Source of the DNA: Psychromonas arctica DSM 14288
GTDB lineage: Bacteria > Pseudomonadota > Gammaproteobacteria > Enterobacterales > Psychromonadaceae
DNA length: 64,000 bases
Reading direction: 5' to 3'
Assembly (NCBI RefSeq): GCF_000482725.1
Contig: NZ_KI519479.1
Span: forward strand, 94,331 to 158,330
Numbering within the stretch: position 1 is the first letter of the stretch; every line of letters begins with the position of its first letter. A program made the translations under genes and the position numbers. Of the stretch, positions 35,528 through 44,409 are shown piece after piece. The notes below the pieces were generated by a model, which searched no databases, was not told the DNA's origin, and saw only the letters and a list, made by a program, of their open reading frames with translations.

Positions 35528-37339
35528 ATGAGCAGTAACTTACAGCAAAAAGCGAATCAAGAAATGAAGCAAAATGCTAAGCAAGATTTTCAGCAAGAAT
35601 CGAAGCAATCAACGCAGAGTATTAATCAGAGCATGAAGCGGGGTGTTGTGCTGCGAGTTGAAAAATATCGTTTAACACTATTAAGTACTGCTATTTTATG
35701 TGGATTAACGGCATGCAATCAAACCAATATAGAGCCGCTTCAGGGAAGCGAAAAAGAAGTACACACTGAGTTGCTTGAGCAGGAAATGATGGCCGATCGT
35801 CAAGTTAGTCAGCAACTGCAAAAACAATCTCGTATGCAGTCAAAACAGTTAAATTATGCCGCGCTTTCAAGCGCACCTGTTTCATCGCGGGTTATTGAAC
35901 CACCCGTTGCAGCTGAAAAAATGAATACTGAAAACTACTCCGTATCATTATCAAATCCAGTGAAACAAGTTAATAGCAATCCACTATCAACCTTCTCTGT
36001 AGATGTAGATAGTGGTAGTTATAGTAATATGCGCCGCTTTATCAATCATGGGCAACTTCCACCTAAGGATGCAGTTCGTGAAGAGGCATTTATTAATTAT
36101 TTTAACTACCAGTACAGTACACCAGAACGTATTGATACTCCTTTTAAAGTGCACAGTGAAGTTGCAAATGCACCTTGGAATAACCAAAGACAGTTATTAA
36201 AAATAGGGATTAAAGGGTTTGAAATAGCAAAAGCAGACTTAAAAGCGGCAAATTTAGTATTTTTATTGGATGTCTCTGGTTCAATGAATGCAGCCGATAA
36301 ATTACCGCTGCTTAAAACAAGTTTAACCATGTTGACCAAGCAACTTGATGAAAATGACTCCGTCGCTATTGTTGTTTATGCTGGCGCAGCGGGTGTGGTA
36401 TTGCCTGCGACGGCTGGTAATGATCAACAAACAATTACTAACGCACTTAATAAATTAGCTGCAGGTGGTTCAACGAACGGAGCACAAGGTATTGAGCTTG
36501 CTTATCAAATAGCGCAAGAAAACTTTAAAGAGGGGGGCGTTAATCGAGTGATTTTAGCCACTGATGGTGATTTTAATGTCGGTACTCAATCTATAGATAA
36601 GTTGAAAGAAATGATTGCCCAGAAACGTGATACAGGTATTGCGTTAACAACGTTAGGTTTTGGGCAGGGAAATTATAATGATGCCTTAATGGAGCAACTT
36701 GCCAATATTGGTAATGGCCAACATGCCTATATTGATAATATTAATGAAGCCCGAAAAGTGTTAGTGGATGAGATAAGTAGCACCATGCAAATTATTGCTA
36801 AAGATGTCAAAATTCAAGTAGAGTTTAATCCGCAACAGGTTGCTGAATATCGATTAATTGGTTATCAAAATCGCTTATTGGCCAATGAGGATTTTAATAA
36901 TGATAACGTTGATGCCGCAGAGCACGGCGCGGGGCATACTGTCACTGCCTTATATGAAATCACCTTAGCGAAGACTGATAATAAGTACATAGATGAATCG
37001 CGTTACCAAACCAATGCATTAACAGAAACGTCAACAGATCATTTAAATGACCAAGAATTAGCTTATGTAAAAGTACGTTATAAACAACCTAATAGTGATG
37101 TTAGTCAGTTAATTAGCCAGCCTGTGATGGTGGTGGATAAAGTAACTAAACAAAGTGATGATTTTAAGTTTGCGAGTGCAGTGGCAGGTTTTGCTCAATT
37201 ATTAAAAGGTGCAAAATACACAGGGCAATGGCAGTATCAAGATGTTATTAATTTAGCGGTAGAGAGCAAAGGTGAAGATCCTTTTGGCTATCGCGCTGAA
37301 TTTATTCAGCTTGTGAGAACCGCCAGTGCGTTGCAATAA
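35528..37339 (+). CDS. VWA-domain lipoprotein (YfbK-like)
   Basis: The 603-residue product has a vWF-A N-terminal domain (NPLSTFSVDVDSGSYSNMRR), a VWA domain with MIDAS DVSGSMN (Asp248) and ATDGDFNVG, and a C-terminal YfbK-type domain. It is probably anchored in the envelope and binds a partner through Mg2+. AAGGTG lies six bases before the first ATG, yet the lipoprotein signal (RLTLLSTAILCGLTAC) begins only around residue 48, behind a 35-residue Gln-rich leader. An internal ATG at 35633 would give a normal signal peptide but lacks a ribosome site. It heads an operon with a sigma factor and an anti-sigma-like protein. Confidence 0.9.
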   Translation: MSSNLQQKANQEMKQNAKQDFQQESKQSTQSINQSMKRGVVLRVEKYRLTLLSTAILCGLTACNQTNIEPLQGSEKEVHTELLEQEMMADRQVSQQLQKQSRMQSKQLNYAALSSAPVSSRVIEPPVAAEKMNTENYSVSLSNPVKQVNSNPLSTFSVDVDSGSYSNMRRFINHGQLPPKDAVREEAFINYFNYQYSTPERIDTPFKVHSEVANAPWNNQRQLLKIGIKGFEIAKADLKAANLVFLLDVSGSMNAADKLPLLKTSLTMLTKQLDENDSVAIVVYAGAAGVVLPATAGNDQQTITNALNKLAAGGSTNGAQGIELAYQIAQENFKEGGVNRVILATDGDFNVGTQSIDKLKEMIAQKRDTGIALTTLGFGQGNYNDALMEQLANIGNGQHAYIDNINEARKVLVDEISSTMQIIAKDVKIQVEFNPQQVAEYRLIGYQNRLLANEDFNNDNVDAAEHGAGHTVTALYEITLAKTDNKYIDESRYQTNALTETSTDHLNDQELAYVKVRYKQPNSDVSQLISQPVMVVDKVTKQSDDFKFASAVAGFAQLLKGAKYTGQWQYQDVINLAVESKGEDPFGYRAEFIQLVRTASALQ

Positions 37340-37396
37340 AATCACTGATAAAGCACACCAATAAAAGAGCGCGAGTATTAAGATATTAAGGATATT

Positions 37397-38065
37397 ATGA
37401 CAGGGATAGCAGACGAAATACTCATGCTGCAATATGCGCAGGGCGATGTACAGGCTTTTAGTGAACTGTACTTTCGCCATAAAAATAGTCTTTATCGATA
37501 TTTCTTACGTCAAACAGCAACACCTGAATTGGCTGAAGAGTTGTATCAAGATGTCTGGAATAAACTGATCGAAGCTAGTCCCAGTTACCAAGCTGAAAGT
37601 AAATTTAGTACCTGGTTATATCGAATCGCCCATAATGAGCTAATAGATCATTACCGTCGTCATGCCTCTGAGAAAAAAGTGTTTTTGGCTAGTATTGAGC
37701 AAGTACAAGAGAAAGGTCAAGCCCACTCAGTGCGTCATCATTGCAATAGGGAAGTGCATAATAATGATAATGACGAGCAAGGTGTAGAGGATGTTAAAGC
37801 GGGGTTTTTAGCCGACAAAAATCAACCGAATGTCGATGATGAATTAGAGTCGAAGCAACAAGCTGTGCAATTAAAGTGGTGTTTACAACAATTACCTCGA
37901 GAACAAAAAGAAGCTTTTTTACTTAAGCATGAATCAGGTTTTACTTTAAATGAAATCGCACAATTAGTCGGTGAGACGAGTGAAAATATTAAAAGTCGAA
38001 TTCGTTATAGCATCAATAAGTTAAAGCATTGTGTAAAGCATAACATGGGGAAATTTTATGAGTGA
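37397..38065 (+). CDS. ECF sigma-70 factor
   Basis: The 222-residue protein has region 2 (FSELYFRHKNSLYRYFLR, ELYQDVWNKL, STWLYRIAHNELIDHYRR) and region 4 with HTH (GFTLNEIAQLVGETSENIKSR). An unusually long, acidic linker of about 60 residues separates them (residues 95-155). AAGGATATT precedes ATG. The gene follows the VWA lipoprotein by 57 bp and overlaps the next gene by 8 bp, the usual sigma/anti-sigma coupling. Confidence 0.94.
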   Translation: MTGIADEILMLQYAQGDVQAFSELYFRHKNSLYRYFLRQTATPELAEELYQDVWNKLIEASPSYQAESKFSTWLYRIAHNELIDHYRRHASEKKVFLASIEQVQEKGQAHSVRHHCNREVHNNDNDEQGVEDVKAGFLADKNQPNVDDELESKQQAVQLKWCLQQLPREQKEAFLLKHESGFTLNEIAQLVGETSENIKSRIRYSINKLKHCVKHNMGKFYE

Positions 38066-38888
38066 TAAGATGACAGATCATGATCTGAATTCCCTTTATC
38101 ATCAAGGAGCAACAGAGCAACCAAGCGATGCATTGGATCAGTGCATTTTAGCATCGGCAGAAAAACAAGCCAATATTGCTCACGTTCAACATAGTCATAG
38201 TGAGAAGCATACTAACAGCACATTTAATAACAACAATAGCGCTACGTTAACGGTTGAAGAGAGTGATGTTAATGCGAGCAGTGATAAACCTTCTACACAA
38301 GATGTCGTGGCGCTTCCTACAAAAATTCAGGCTAAGAAGACATTTTCTCGTAAAAAACCACTTTATAAAACATGGTATGGGCTGCTTTCAACAGCTGCTT
38401 CACTTGTTTTTGTTGCTGTATTGTACTTACAAAATCAGCCGCCGGTACGAAGCTTTGCACCGCCGCATGATACGGCGAGTTACGATGAACAACAAATAGG
38501 CAGTGAAAGGTTAGAAAGTGAAATGCTAGATAGCCAAATGCAACAAAGCGAAGAAATTGAAGCTGCGATACACTCGCAACAGAAAGAAAATCATAGCATG
38601 ATGATGCAATCCAAAAAAATGTCTCAGCAAAAACAACAAGCATCAGCAGAGGCGTTACAAGGGCTCCAAGATAGTTCATTGCCCCAAGCTAAAGTAATTG
38701 AAAATAATCAACCATCGTCAATAATCGAAGGGCTGAAAATAATAGCATTACATTTAGAGAAAGGTGAAAAAGAGCAGGCTAATATCGTCTTAAAGGCGTT
38801 ATTAACAGCTTATCCAGAAAGGCAAAAAGAGATAACCGCTTCTTATGAAAGCTTGCAGAAAAGTAATCTAGAAAAAGATGATAGGTAA
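38058..38888 (+). CDS. Probable anti-sigma factor, single-pass membrane protein
   Basis: The 276-residue protein has a cytoplasmic N-terminus with the short motif LYHQGATEQPSDALDQCILA, which I associate with anti-sigma-like partners of ECF factors in this group. One membrane helix lies near residues 108-127 (WYGLLSTAASLVFVAVLYL), followed by a Gln/Glu/Met-rich periplasmic region. No zinc-binding HxxxCxxC motif is present. Start codon overlaps the sigma gene. It presumably holds the sigma factor at the membrane, with the VWA lipoprotein as a candidate sensor (inference). Confidence 0.75.
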   Translation: MSDKMTDHDLNSLYHQGATEQPSDALDQCILASAEKQANIAHVQHSHSEKHTNSTFNNNNSATLTVEESDVNASSDKPSTQDVVALPTKIQAKKTFSRKKPLYKTWYGLLSTAASLVFVAVLYLQNQPPVRSFAPPHDTASYDEQQIGSERLESEMLDSQMQQSEEIEAAIHSQQKENHSMMMQSKKMSQQKQQASAEALQGLQDSSLPQAKVIENNQPSSIIEGLKIIALHLEKGEKEQANIVLKALLTAYPERQKEITASYESLQKSNLEKDDR

Positions 38889-39045
38889 ATGTTGTATTTA
38901 TTTAAGCATTAGAGCGTTAAAAAGGCCGTTGTTTATTTTAGTCATCGCTAAAATATAGTAAACACTGGTAAATAGAGCTGAACTTTTGAGCTAATAAGCT
39001 GTTAAACTAAGCGCAGAAAAAATGACAATGTAAATAGGATTATAA

Positions 39046-39498
39046 ATGTTAATAGTAGATTACCAGAGCAAAAGTTATCACCGTTTTTTAAATGATATGC
39101 CTCAGGTTATAAACCATAAAACCCGTTTTTTGATTACCTTTAATGGTGCAAATGAGGCAGATTTAGAGGCGGTGACAGCAGAGTTAACTGCGATCACAAA
39201 AAGTGCAGTACAACATTCTACTGCGATTAACGATAAAGCAACACCAGAACAAGTTGATGTGTTATTTGCTGATGCACGAAATAGCCGCAATATATTGTTG
39301 TTTGAAAAATCTGATTTGTTATTTGATAAAAAAACAGACGTAAAAAATTCACACGAACGTGATAGTGGTTTTGACCTTAATAATTTATTCAAAAATATCG
39401 CAAAGCATAACGGTATGGTGATTTTAGCGACTGACAATAAACAAACACTGAGCGCAACCATGTCAACTAAAATGGATGTATTGATCCGCTTTAAGTAG
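39046..39498 (+). CDS. Degenerate AAA+ ATPase-derived protein
   Basis: The 150-residue protein aligns by eye with the second half of a AAA+ module. ILLFEKSDLLFDKKTDVKNS corresponds to the Walker B region normally written LLFDEADALFGKR-x-VKDSHDR; HNGMVILATDNKQTL corresponds to the sensor-1 strand. Walker A is absent, the catalytic DE is EK, sensor-1 Asn is Asp and the arginine-finger RR is TK. So it keeps a fold fragment without ATPase chemistry. AGGA precedes ATG and a strong terminator follows, which suggests a maintained gene. Function unknown; possibly a structural partner of a true AAA+ ring. Confidence 0.65.
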   Translation: MLIVDYQSKSYHRFLNDMPQVINHKTRFLITFNGANEADLEAVTAELTAITKSAVQHSTAINDKATPEQVDVLFADARNSRNILLFEKSDLLFDKKTDVKNSHERDSGFDLNNLFKNIAKHNGMVILATDNKQTLSATMSTKMDVLIRFK

Positions 39499-39579
39499 CC
39501 CGTGTTATACCCATATTATAGCAATGATAAGCAATGTTCATCGTGCTGATTATTTGTCTATTTTACCTCCTCATTAATG

Positions 39580-39620
39580 AAAAGAGTCTGGTTTATTTAT
39601 CAATTGCTTTGACTCTTTTT
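39580..39620 (+). terminator. Rho-independent terminator
   Basis: AAAAGAGTC (39580-39588) pairs perfectly with GACTCTTTT (39611-39619), and a further T follows. Confidence 0.8.
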
Positions 39621-39956
39621 ATTAAATTAATAGCTGTCCACAAAAGCCCCTTTCACATGCAACTTCACCGTCTAACTTTGCCCATTTAAATGGTGGCAAA
39701 TTTAATTTTAACTAAACCAAACTTTATTCTTTTGAATCGAAACAGTTTTTACTGATCAGGTCTTTCAATAAGCGTATTTTGGTTTTCTTTATTTTGTTAT
39801 AACTTTGGTACATAATTGTAATTTTTCTTGTTTTTCCTTTATAGGTGGTCAGTTTCAGTCTATCTTTATTATTCAGATTACCTTTAGCTAATCTATAGCG
39901 ATTACTAATGTTGCCTTGAGATTGTGAATTAATTAACTTATTTTCAGGACTATTTA

Positions 39957-40913
39957 ATGAAACAAACAGATATTCCACTTAATGAAAAAAAACGATTACA
40001 AACACTACAATCTCTAGGGGTGTTAGATACACCTAATGAGGAACGTTTTGATCGCATTACTCGCATGGCAAAAAAAATGTTTAATGCACCGATTGCCATT
40101 GTGAGTTTAATTGACGAGGACCGTCAGTGGTTTAAATCTTGTGCTGGCATCGATATTAAAGAAACCTCTCGTGAGATTTCATTTTGTGCTCATACCATTT
40201 TAGATAGTGAGGTATTAGTGATTCCTGATACCAGTTTGGACCAGCGTTTCTTTGATAATCCCTTTGTCACTGGTGAGGCTAATATCCAATTTTATGCTGG
40301 CTGCCCGGTAGTCGTGAATGGATATAGGATTGGTGCCGTGTGTATTTCAGATCATCAACCTCGAGACTTTGAGCAAGATGATATTGATTCACTAAAAGAC
40401 CTTGCTGCGACGGTGGAATTAGAGCTTTCTATATTGGAAATTGCTACACACGATGAACTGACAGGGTTATTAAATCGAAGAGGTTTTTTATCTCTTGCTC
40501 AACATTGTTTGAATCTGAGTGCAAGAAATAGATTTCCGGTGACATTAGCTTATTTAGACTTAAATGAGTTTAAACATATTAACGATAACTTTGGCCATGC
40601 GGAAGGGGATAATATTTTAAGTTCTTTTTCACAACTGTTAAATAGCCATTTTAGAGAGTCAGATATACTTGCAAGATTAGCTGGTGATGAATTTATTTTA
40701 TTATTAAATTATACCGCTCAAAATGAAGCAGAGAAAGTCATTGAAAAATTTATAGGTTACATCGATAAATTTCACCGACAACAGAAAACGCTATTTCCTG
40801 TTTCGTTTTCATTTGGGTTAGTAGAATTTGATCCTGAAAAACATCATTCCATTGAGGATTTGTTATCTGAGGGAGACGATAATATGTATCACTGTAAGAA
40901 GAGAAATAGTTAA
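39957..40913 (+). CDS. GAF-GGDEF diguanylate cyclase
   Basis: The 318-residue cytoplasmic protein has an N-terminal GAF domain (residues 25-150; CAGIDIKETSREISFCAH is typical) and a C-terminal GGDEF domain. The active site reads LAGDEFILLL; the A-for-G form is found in active cyclases. Substrate-binding DLNEFKHINDNFGHAEGD is intact. It should make cyclic di-GMP from GTP in response to a GAF ligand. CAGGA lies before ATG. A paralogue of exactly the same length follows at 41456. Confidence 0.93.
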   Translation: MKQTDIPLNEKKRLQTLQSLGVLDTPNEERFDRITRMAKKMFNAPIAIVSLIDEDRQWFKSCAGIDIKETSREISFCAHTILDSEVLVIPDTSLDQRFFDNPFVTGEANIQFYAGCPVVVNGYRIGAVCISDHQPRDFEQDDIDSLKDLAATVELELSILEIATHDELTGLLNRRGFLSLAQHCLNLSARNRFPVTLAYLDLNEFKHINDNFGHAEGDNILSSFSQLLNSHFRESDILARLAGDEFILLLNYTAQNEAEKVIEKFIGYIDKFHRQQKTLFPVSFSFGLVEFDPEKHHSIEDLLSEGDDNMYHCKKRNS

Positions 40914-41455
40914 TTAAGACCCTGCAAATAATTCTGTGTAACTGCGGTTTTTAAACGTAGTCTTTAAGACGGTCTTCGAACGTTATCAATCAATGAGGGA
41001 TCCATTCAAAGAATGAGGCCGTCTTTCGCAACTAGCCCTTATTATTTTATTGTTCAAGTATATAAAGAGAAATCGAAGATATAGCTCTATCAATATTTAC
41101 CTGTCACATCTAATCGTTAGCCAATACCTGCCTATTTATCTTCTCACTACTTTCGGTGTTATAAAACGGCTAAAGAGACCGTTGTATTGTTACTTTTAAA
41201 CTGAAAATATTTGATATTTTAAAGTTATAGCTAAAGTTTGTAACTATGCTTTAAATCACGTTAATGATAACAAAATAACGTTTTTGATAATTTTTTTATC
41301 ATTGTTGCTAGAATACAGTCACTGTTGCTCCTCGTAAGAGGTATTTTTTTTGTTTCGAGTTTAAGTCTATGTTTTAGCTTTCTTAGTTTGTATTTATAAT
41401 TTTCCTTAGGGGAACTAACTTAGTTAATGACTTAACTTACTTTTAGGATTATTTA
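40914..41455. other. Spacer between GGDEF paralogues
   Basis: AAGACGG (near 40969) can pair with CCGTCTT (near 41029) around a long loop. The last 20 bases before the second gene (AGGATTATTTA) match those before the first (AGGACTATTTA), as expected from gene duplication. No ORF was seen. Confidence 0.4.
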
Positions 41456-42412
41456 ATGATACAGCCAGATATTCCATTTAATGAGATAAATCGACTTGAA
41501 GTGCTTTGCGGCCTGCGCATCTTAGATACTCCTGCTGAAGAACGTTTCGACAGGTTAACGAGAATGGCTAAGCATATGTTTAATGTGCCCATTGCATTAG
41601 TCACTTTGGTTGATGAAAATAGACAATGGTTTAAGTCTTGTATTGGTCTTGAGGCAACTGAAGCGTCGCGTGATATTTCATTTTGTGGGCATACTATTCT
41701 TGATAGTGAAGTCTTAGTCGTTCCTTCTGCAAGCAGCGATCATCGTTTTATTGATAACCCTTTTGTTATTGATGTTCCTAATGTTGAGTTTTATGCGGGA
41801 TGCCCCTTAGTAGTCGGGGGCTACAGACTTGGTACTTTATGTATTGCGGACAATCGAATAAGAGACTTTGATGATCAAGATATTGCAGCATTAAAAGATT
41901 TAGCGGCAACCGTTGAACAAGAGCTTTCTGCATTACAAATGGCCACCCATGATGAACTAACTGGTATATTAAATAGACGTGGTTTTATCTCTTTAGCTCA
42001 AAATAGTTTAAATCTAAGCGTAAGAGATTGAGTTACTTGTACACTTGTTTATTTAGATTTAGATGATTTTAAGCTTATTAATGATAACTTTGGGCATGAG
42101 GTTGGAGATAAAATATTACATTCATTTGCTGCTTTCTTAAATTGCTCGTTTCGTGATTCAGATATTGTTGCTCGACTTGCCGGGGATGAGTTTGTGTTGC
42201 TTTTAAATAATGCTTCACAGCAAGATGCACAAAAAATAATGGTGAACTTTAAGCTGTCGCTTTTAGACCACCTGCAACAAAGTGAAATGCGCTGTAATGT
42301 TTCGTTTTCAATGGGTTTTGTTGAGTTTAATCTTAATAAACATAGCTCCATAGACCTATTATTATCAGAGGCAGATCAGCAAATGTATGTCTGTAAAGGT
42401 GCTAAAAGGTAA
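41456..42412 (+). pseudogene. GAF-GGDEF diguanylate cyclase with in-frame stop
   Basis: This paralogue of the gene at 39957 has an intact GAF domain, then TGA at 42029-42031 (codon 192), after which the same frame runs on through a complete GGDEF domain (LDLDDFKLINDNFGHEVGD, LAGDEFVLLL) to 42412. Counting the stop, both genes are 957 bp with no gap, so one base change (an Arg codon CGA to TGA is the simplest) explains the break. As it stands a 191-residue GAF-only protein is made; readthrough or internal initiation could yield the cyclase. The rest shows no further decay, which suggests a young mutation. Confidence 0.88.
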
Positions 42413-42493
42413 AGCTTAGAACTTAGAATAGGTAGTTAATACAGTCGATTGAATATGAAAGTTTTACTAAACGCTGTCAATTCAACAAATAAA

Positions 42494-42520
42494 AAAGGAC
42501 CCATATTATATTAGTCCTTT
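42494..42520 (-). terminator. Terminator of the minus-strand phosphoribosyltransferase
   Basis: AAAGGAC/GTCCTTT stem; on the minus strand TTTTTTATTT follows the hairpin. It sits 55 bp past that gene's stop. Confidence 0.75.
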
Positions 42521-42574
42521 AGTAAGCTGTTATTAATGTTTGATTATTAATACTGTTTATTAATGCTTCATTAA

Positions 42575-43168
42575 TTAACTTTTAACAAATGATTTAGTGT
42601 CTATATGGTTAAAAGCAAATGATTTATGAGTTTTTATCTCTTCAAGTGATAACCCTTGTAACTCATAGGGAAATACAACCCAATCATCTGTCTGATTGAC
42701 AAAGTAGTCTGGGCCTATATTTTCCGGTAATGATGCTTTTTTCCAAACAGTTGCAATACGGACATCAGAAGGCATGTTTCGCTTGAGTCTGACTTTAAGC
42801 TCGTTGATCACGGCATCAGCATTTTTACCTGAGCGATACATATCATCTACAATCAGTAATTTATCATCAGCATTTAACTGTTTTACTAAGTAAGTTAAAC
42901 CATGCACATGGATGGGTTGGTTGACACTATCTTGATCATGATAACTATCAAAACCACCATAGGAAGTACGGATAGAGATATGATCGGTTTTGACACCTAG
43001 TGTTTGCAAACATTCCTGCACATAGATACCTACCGAACTACCTCCGCGCCATAAGCCAACAATAAAGGTCGGCTTAAAATCACTTGCCATAATTTGCGTT
43101 GCTAATTGAAAGGATTCTTCGATTAGCGTGTCTTCATCTAAAAAGATTTTTTCACTGTATTTAGCCAA
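42575..43168 (-). CDS. Phosphoribosyltransferase (hypoxanthine-type PRTase fold)
   Basis: The 197-residue protein has the PRPP-binding loop LLIVDDMYRSGKN near residues 104-116 and the N-terminal FIVGLWRGGSSVG loop of type I PRTases. The exact base used cannot be told; hypoxanthine/guanine or xanthine types are closest. The start is TTG with only a weak ribosome site. It is divergent from, and clearly paralogous to, the gene at 43288 (both share FKPTFIV-x-x-WRGG and VHGL-x-YLVK). Confidence 0.88.
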   Translation of the reverse strand: MAKYSEKIFLDEDTLIEESFQLATQIMASDFKPTFIVGLWRGGSSVGIYVQECLQTLGVKTDHISIRTSYGGFDSYHDQDSVNQPIHVHGLTYLVKQLNADDKLLIVDDMYRSGKNADAVINELKVRLKRNMPSDVRIATVWKKASLPENIGPDYFVNQTDDWVVFPYELQGLSLEEIKTHKSFAFNHIDTKSFVKS

Positions 43169-43287
43169 GAAATTACCAACTTAATGTGTTAAATTTACAA
43201 AATAATTAATCGAAAAATTAGAACATAAACAAGATTTTAATTCAATCTTTAGTGGCACTATCTTTAAATGTTTTACTGGGAAATAAC

Positions 43288-43866
43288 ATGTCAGACAAAC
43301 AGTATTTAACCGCACAAACCCTATTAGAAGATTCCTATGCTTTAGCGCGTAAAATTTTAGATAGCGAGTTTAAACCTACTTTTATTGTTGCTATCTGGCG
43401 TGGTGGGGCGCCAATTGGTATTGCGGTGCAGGAGTTCTTAGCCGTACACGGAACTCAATCGGATCATATTGCTATCAGAACCTCTTCTTATGCTGCTGCC
43501 ATCGATCAACAACAAAAAGAAGTACGTGTGCATGGTTTGAATTATTTAGTTAAAAACTTACAACATCACGATAAATTACTATTGGTAGATGATGTTTTTG
43601 ATACGGGTCGCTCTATTGAGGCGATTATTCAAGAGCTACAAAGAAAAACAAGACTTAACATGCCTGAAGATGTAAGAGTTGCTGTTCCTTATTACAAACC
43701 TTCTCGTAATTTAACGGATCGTGTTCCTGATTATTATATTCATGAAACTAATGCTTGGTTAAAATACCCGCATTCACTTGAAGGTTTGAGCGCGCAGGAA
43801 ATTTCAGCACAACGACCTCGTTTATATGAAATTATTAAAGACTTCTTACCATCAGAAGAGAAATAA
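43288..43866 (+). CDS. Phosphoribosyltransferase, divergent paralogue
   Basis: I choose ATG at 43288 (GGGAAA upstream) over an upstream GTG, giving 192 residues starting MSDKQYLTAQTLLEDSY. The PRPP loop is LLLVDDVFDTGRS, closer to the canonical VDDxxDTG than its neighbour, whose loop has MYRSG. FIVAIWRGGAPIG and the HEFLAVHG region match type I PRTases. About 120 bp separate the two genes, so they probably share a control region. Differences in the PRPP loop suggest split substrates. Confidence 0.88.
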   Translation: MSDKQYLTAQTLLEDSYALARKILDSEFKPTFIVAIWRGGAPIGIAVQEFLAVHGTQSDHIAIRTSSYAAAIDQQQKEVRVHGLNYLVKNLQHHDKLLLVDDVFDTGRSIEAIIQELQRKTRLNMPEDVRVAVPYYKPSRNLTDRVPDYYIHETNAWLKYPHSLEGLSAQEISAQRPRLYEIIKDFLPSEEK

Positions 43867-43921
43867 CCCACACCTAGATAGTACTGCGATATGTGACTGC
43901 TATCTACGTGGGGTTATTGGT

Positions 43922-43962
43922 TAAATTATCGTATCAATATTAACTATAGATACGATAATTTA
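43922..43962. terminator. 14-bp perfect hairpin after phosphoribosyltransferase
   Basis: TAAATTATCGTATC (43922-43935) pairs with GATACGATAATTTA (43949-43962). A first stem-loop, AATAACCCAC with GTGGGGTTATT, overlaps the stop codon at 43862-43918. Two successive hairpins without a clear T-tract may terminate or stabilise the mRNA. Confidence 0.6.
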
Positions 43963-44409
43963 CTGAAATAAATTAATCCCATCTTAATGGCGATGTACCT
44001 CGCATTTATTTGGTTTATAAATATAGAGACTGACTAATACCATTAATCACACTAATTATTGATCTATTTTACTTGTTAAAATAACTTATTTCTTTGTTGT
44101 GACTTTCATATTTAGAACAAGCATTTAGCTTGATTTTAGCCTTGAGCTAAGTCATTTTTTCTAAGCAAAATTTAGATCACTTATTTCATGTAATCGATAT
44201 AACATACGTTTTATCCGATGATTACACTCCACGTTTATCCTGCTCTCACATTGTAAATAAAGCTTTTTTTGATTAATACCTTATGCGGATAACTTCATAA
44301 GTACTACTTTTGTTATTATTTTTAATATTTAATGGCGATATCTTGAATTCCACACTAGGCTAAAGCGATTAAAATCATTCACTTCTTTCCATTTTCTGAG
44401 TAAAACTAT
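43963..44409 (+). other. Upstream region of chemoreceptor gene
   Basis: AT-rich non-coding DNA that should hold the chemoreceptor promoter. No flagellar-type (sigma-28) promoter, ORF or repeat could be made out with confidence. Confidence 0.4.

Noticed and set aside
39724-39978. 84-codon minus-strand frame overlapping the start of the first GGDEF gene
   Set aside because: Very Lys/Asn-rich composition typical of chance frames in AT-rich DNA, no ribosome site, and it overlaps a certain gene.
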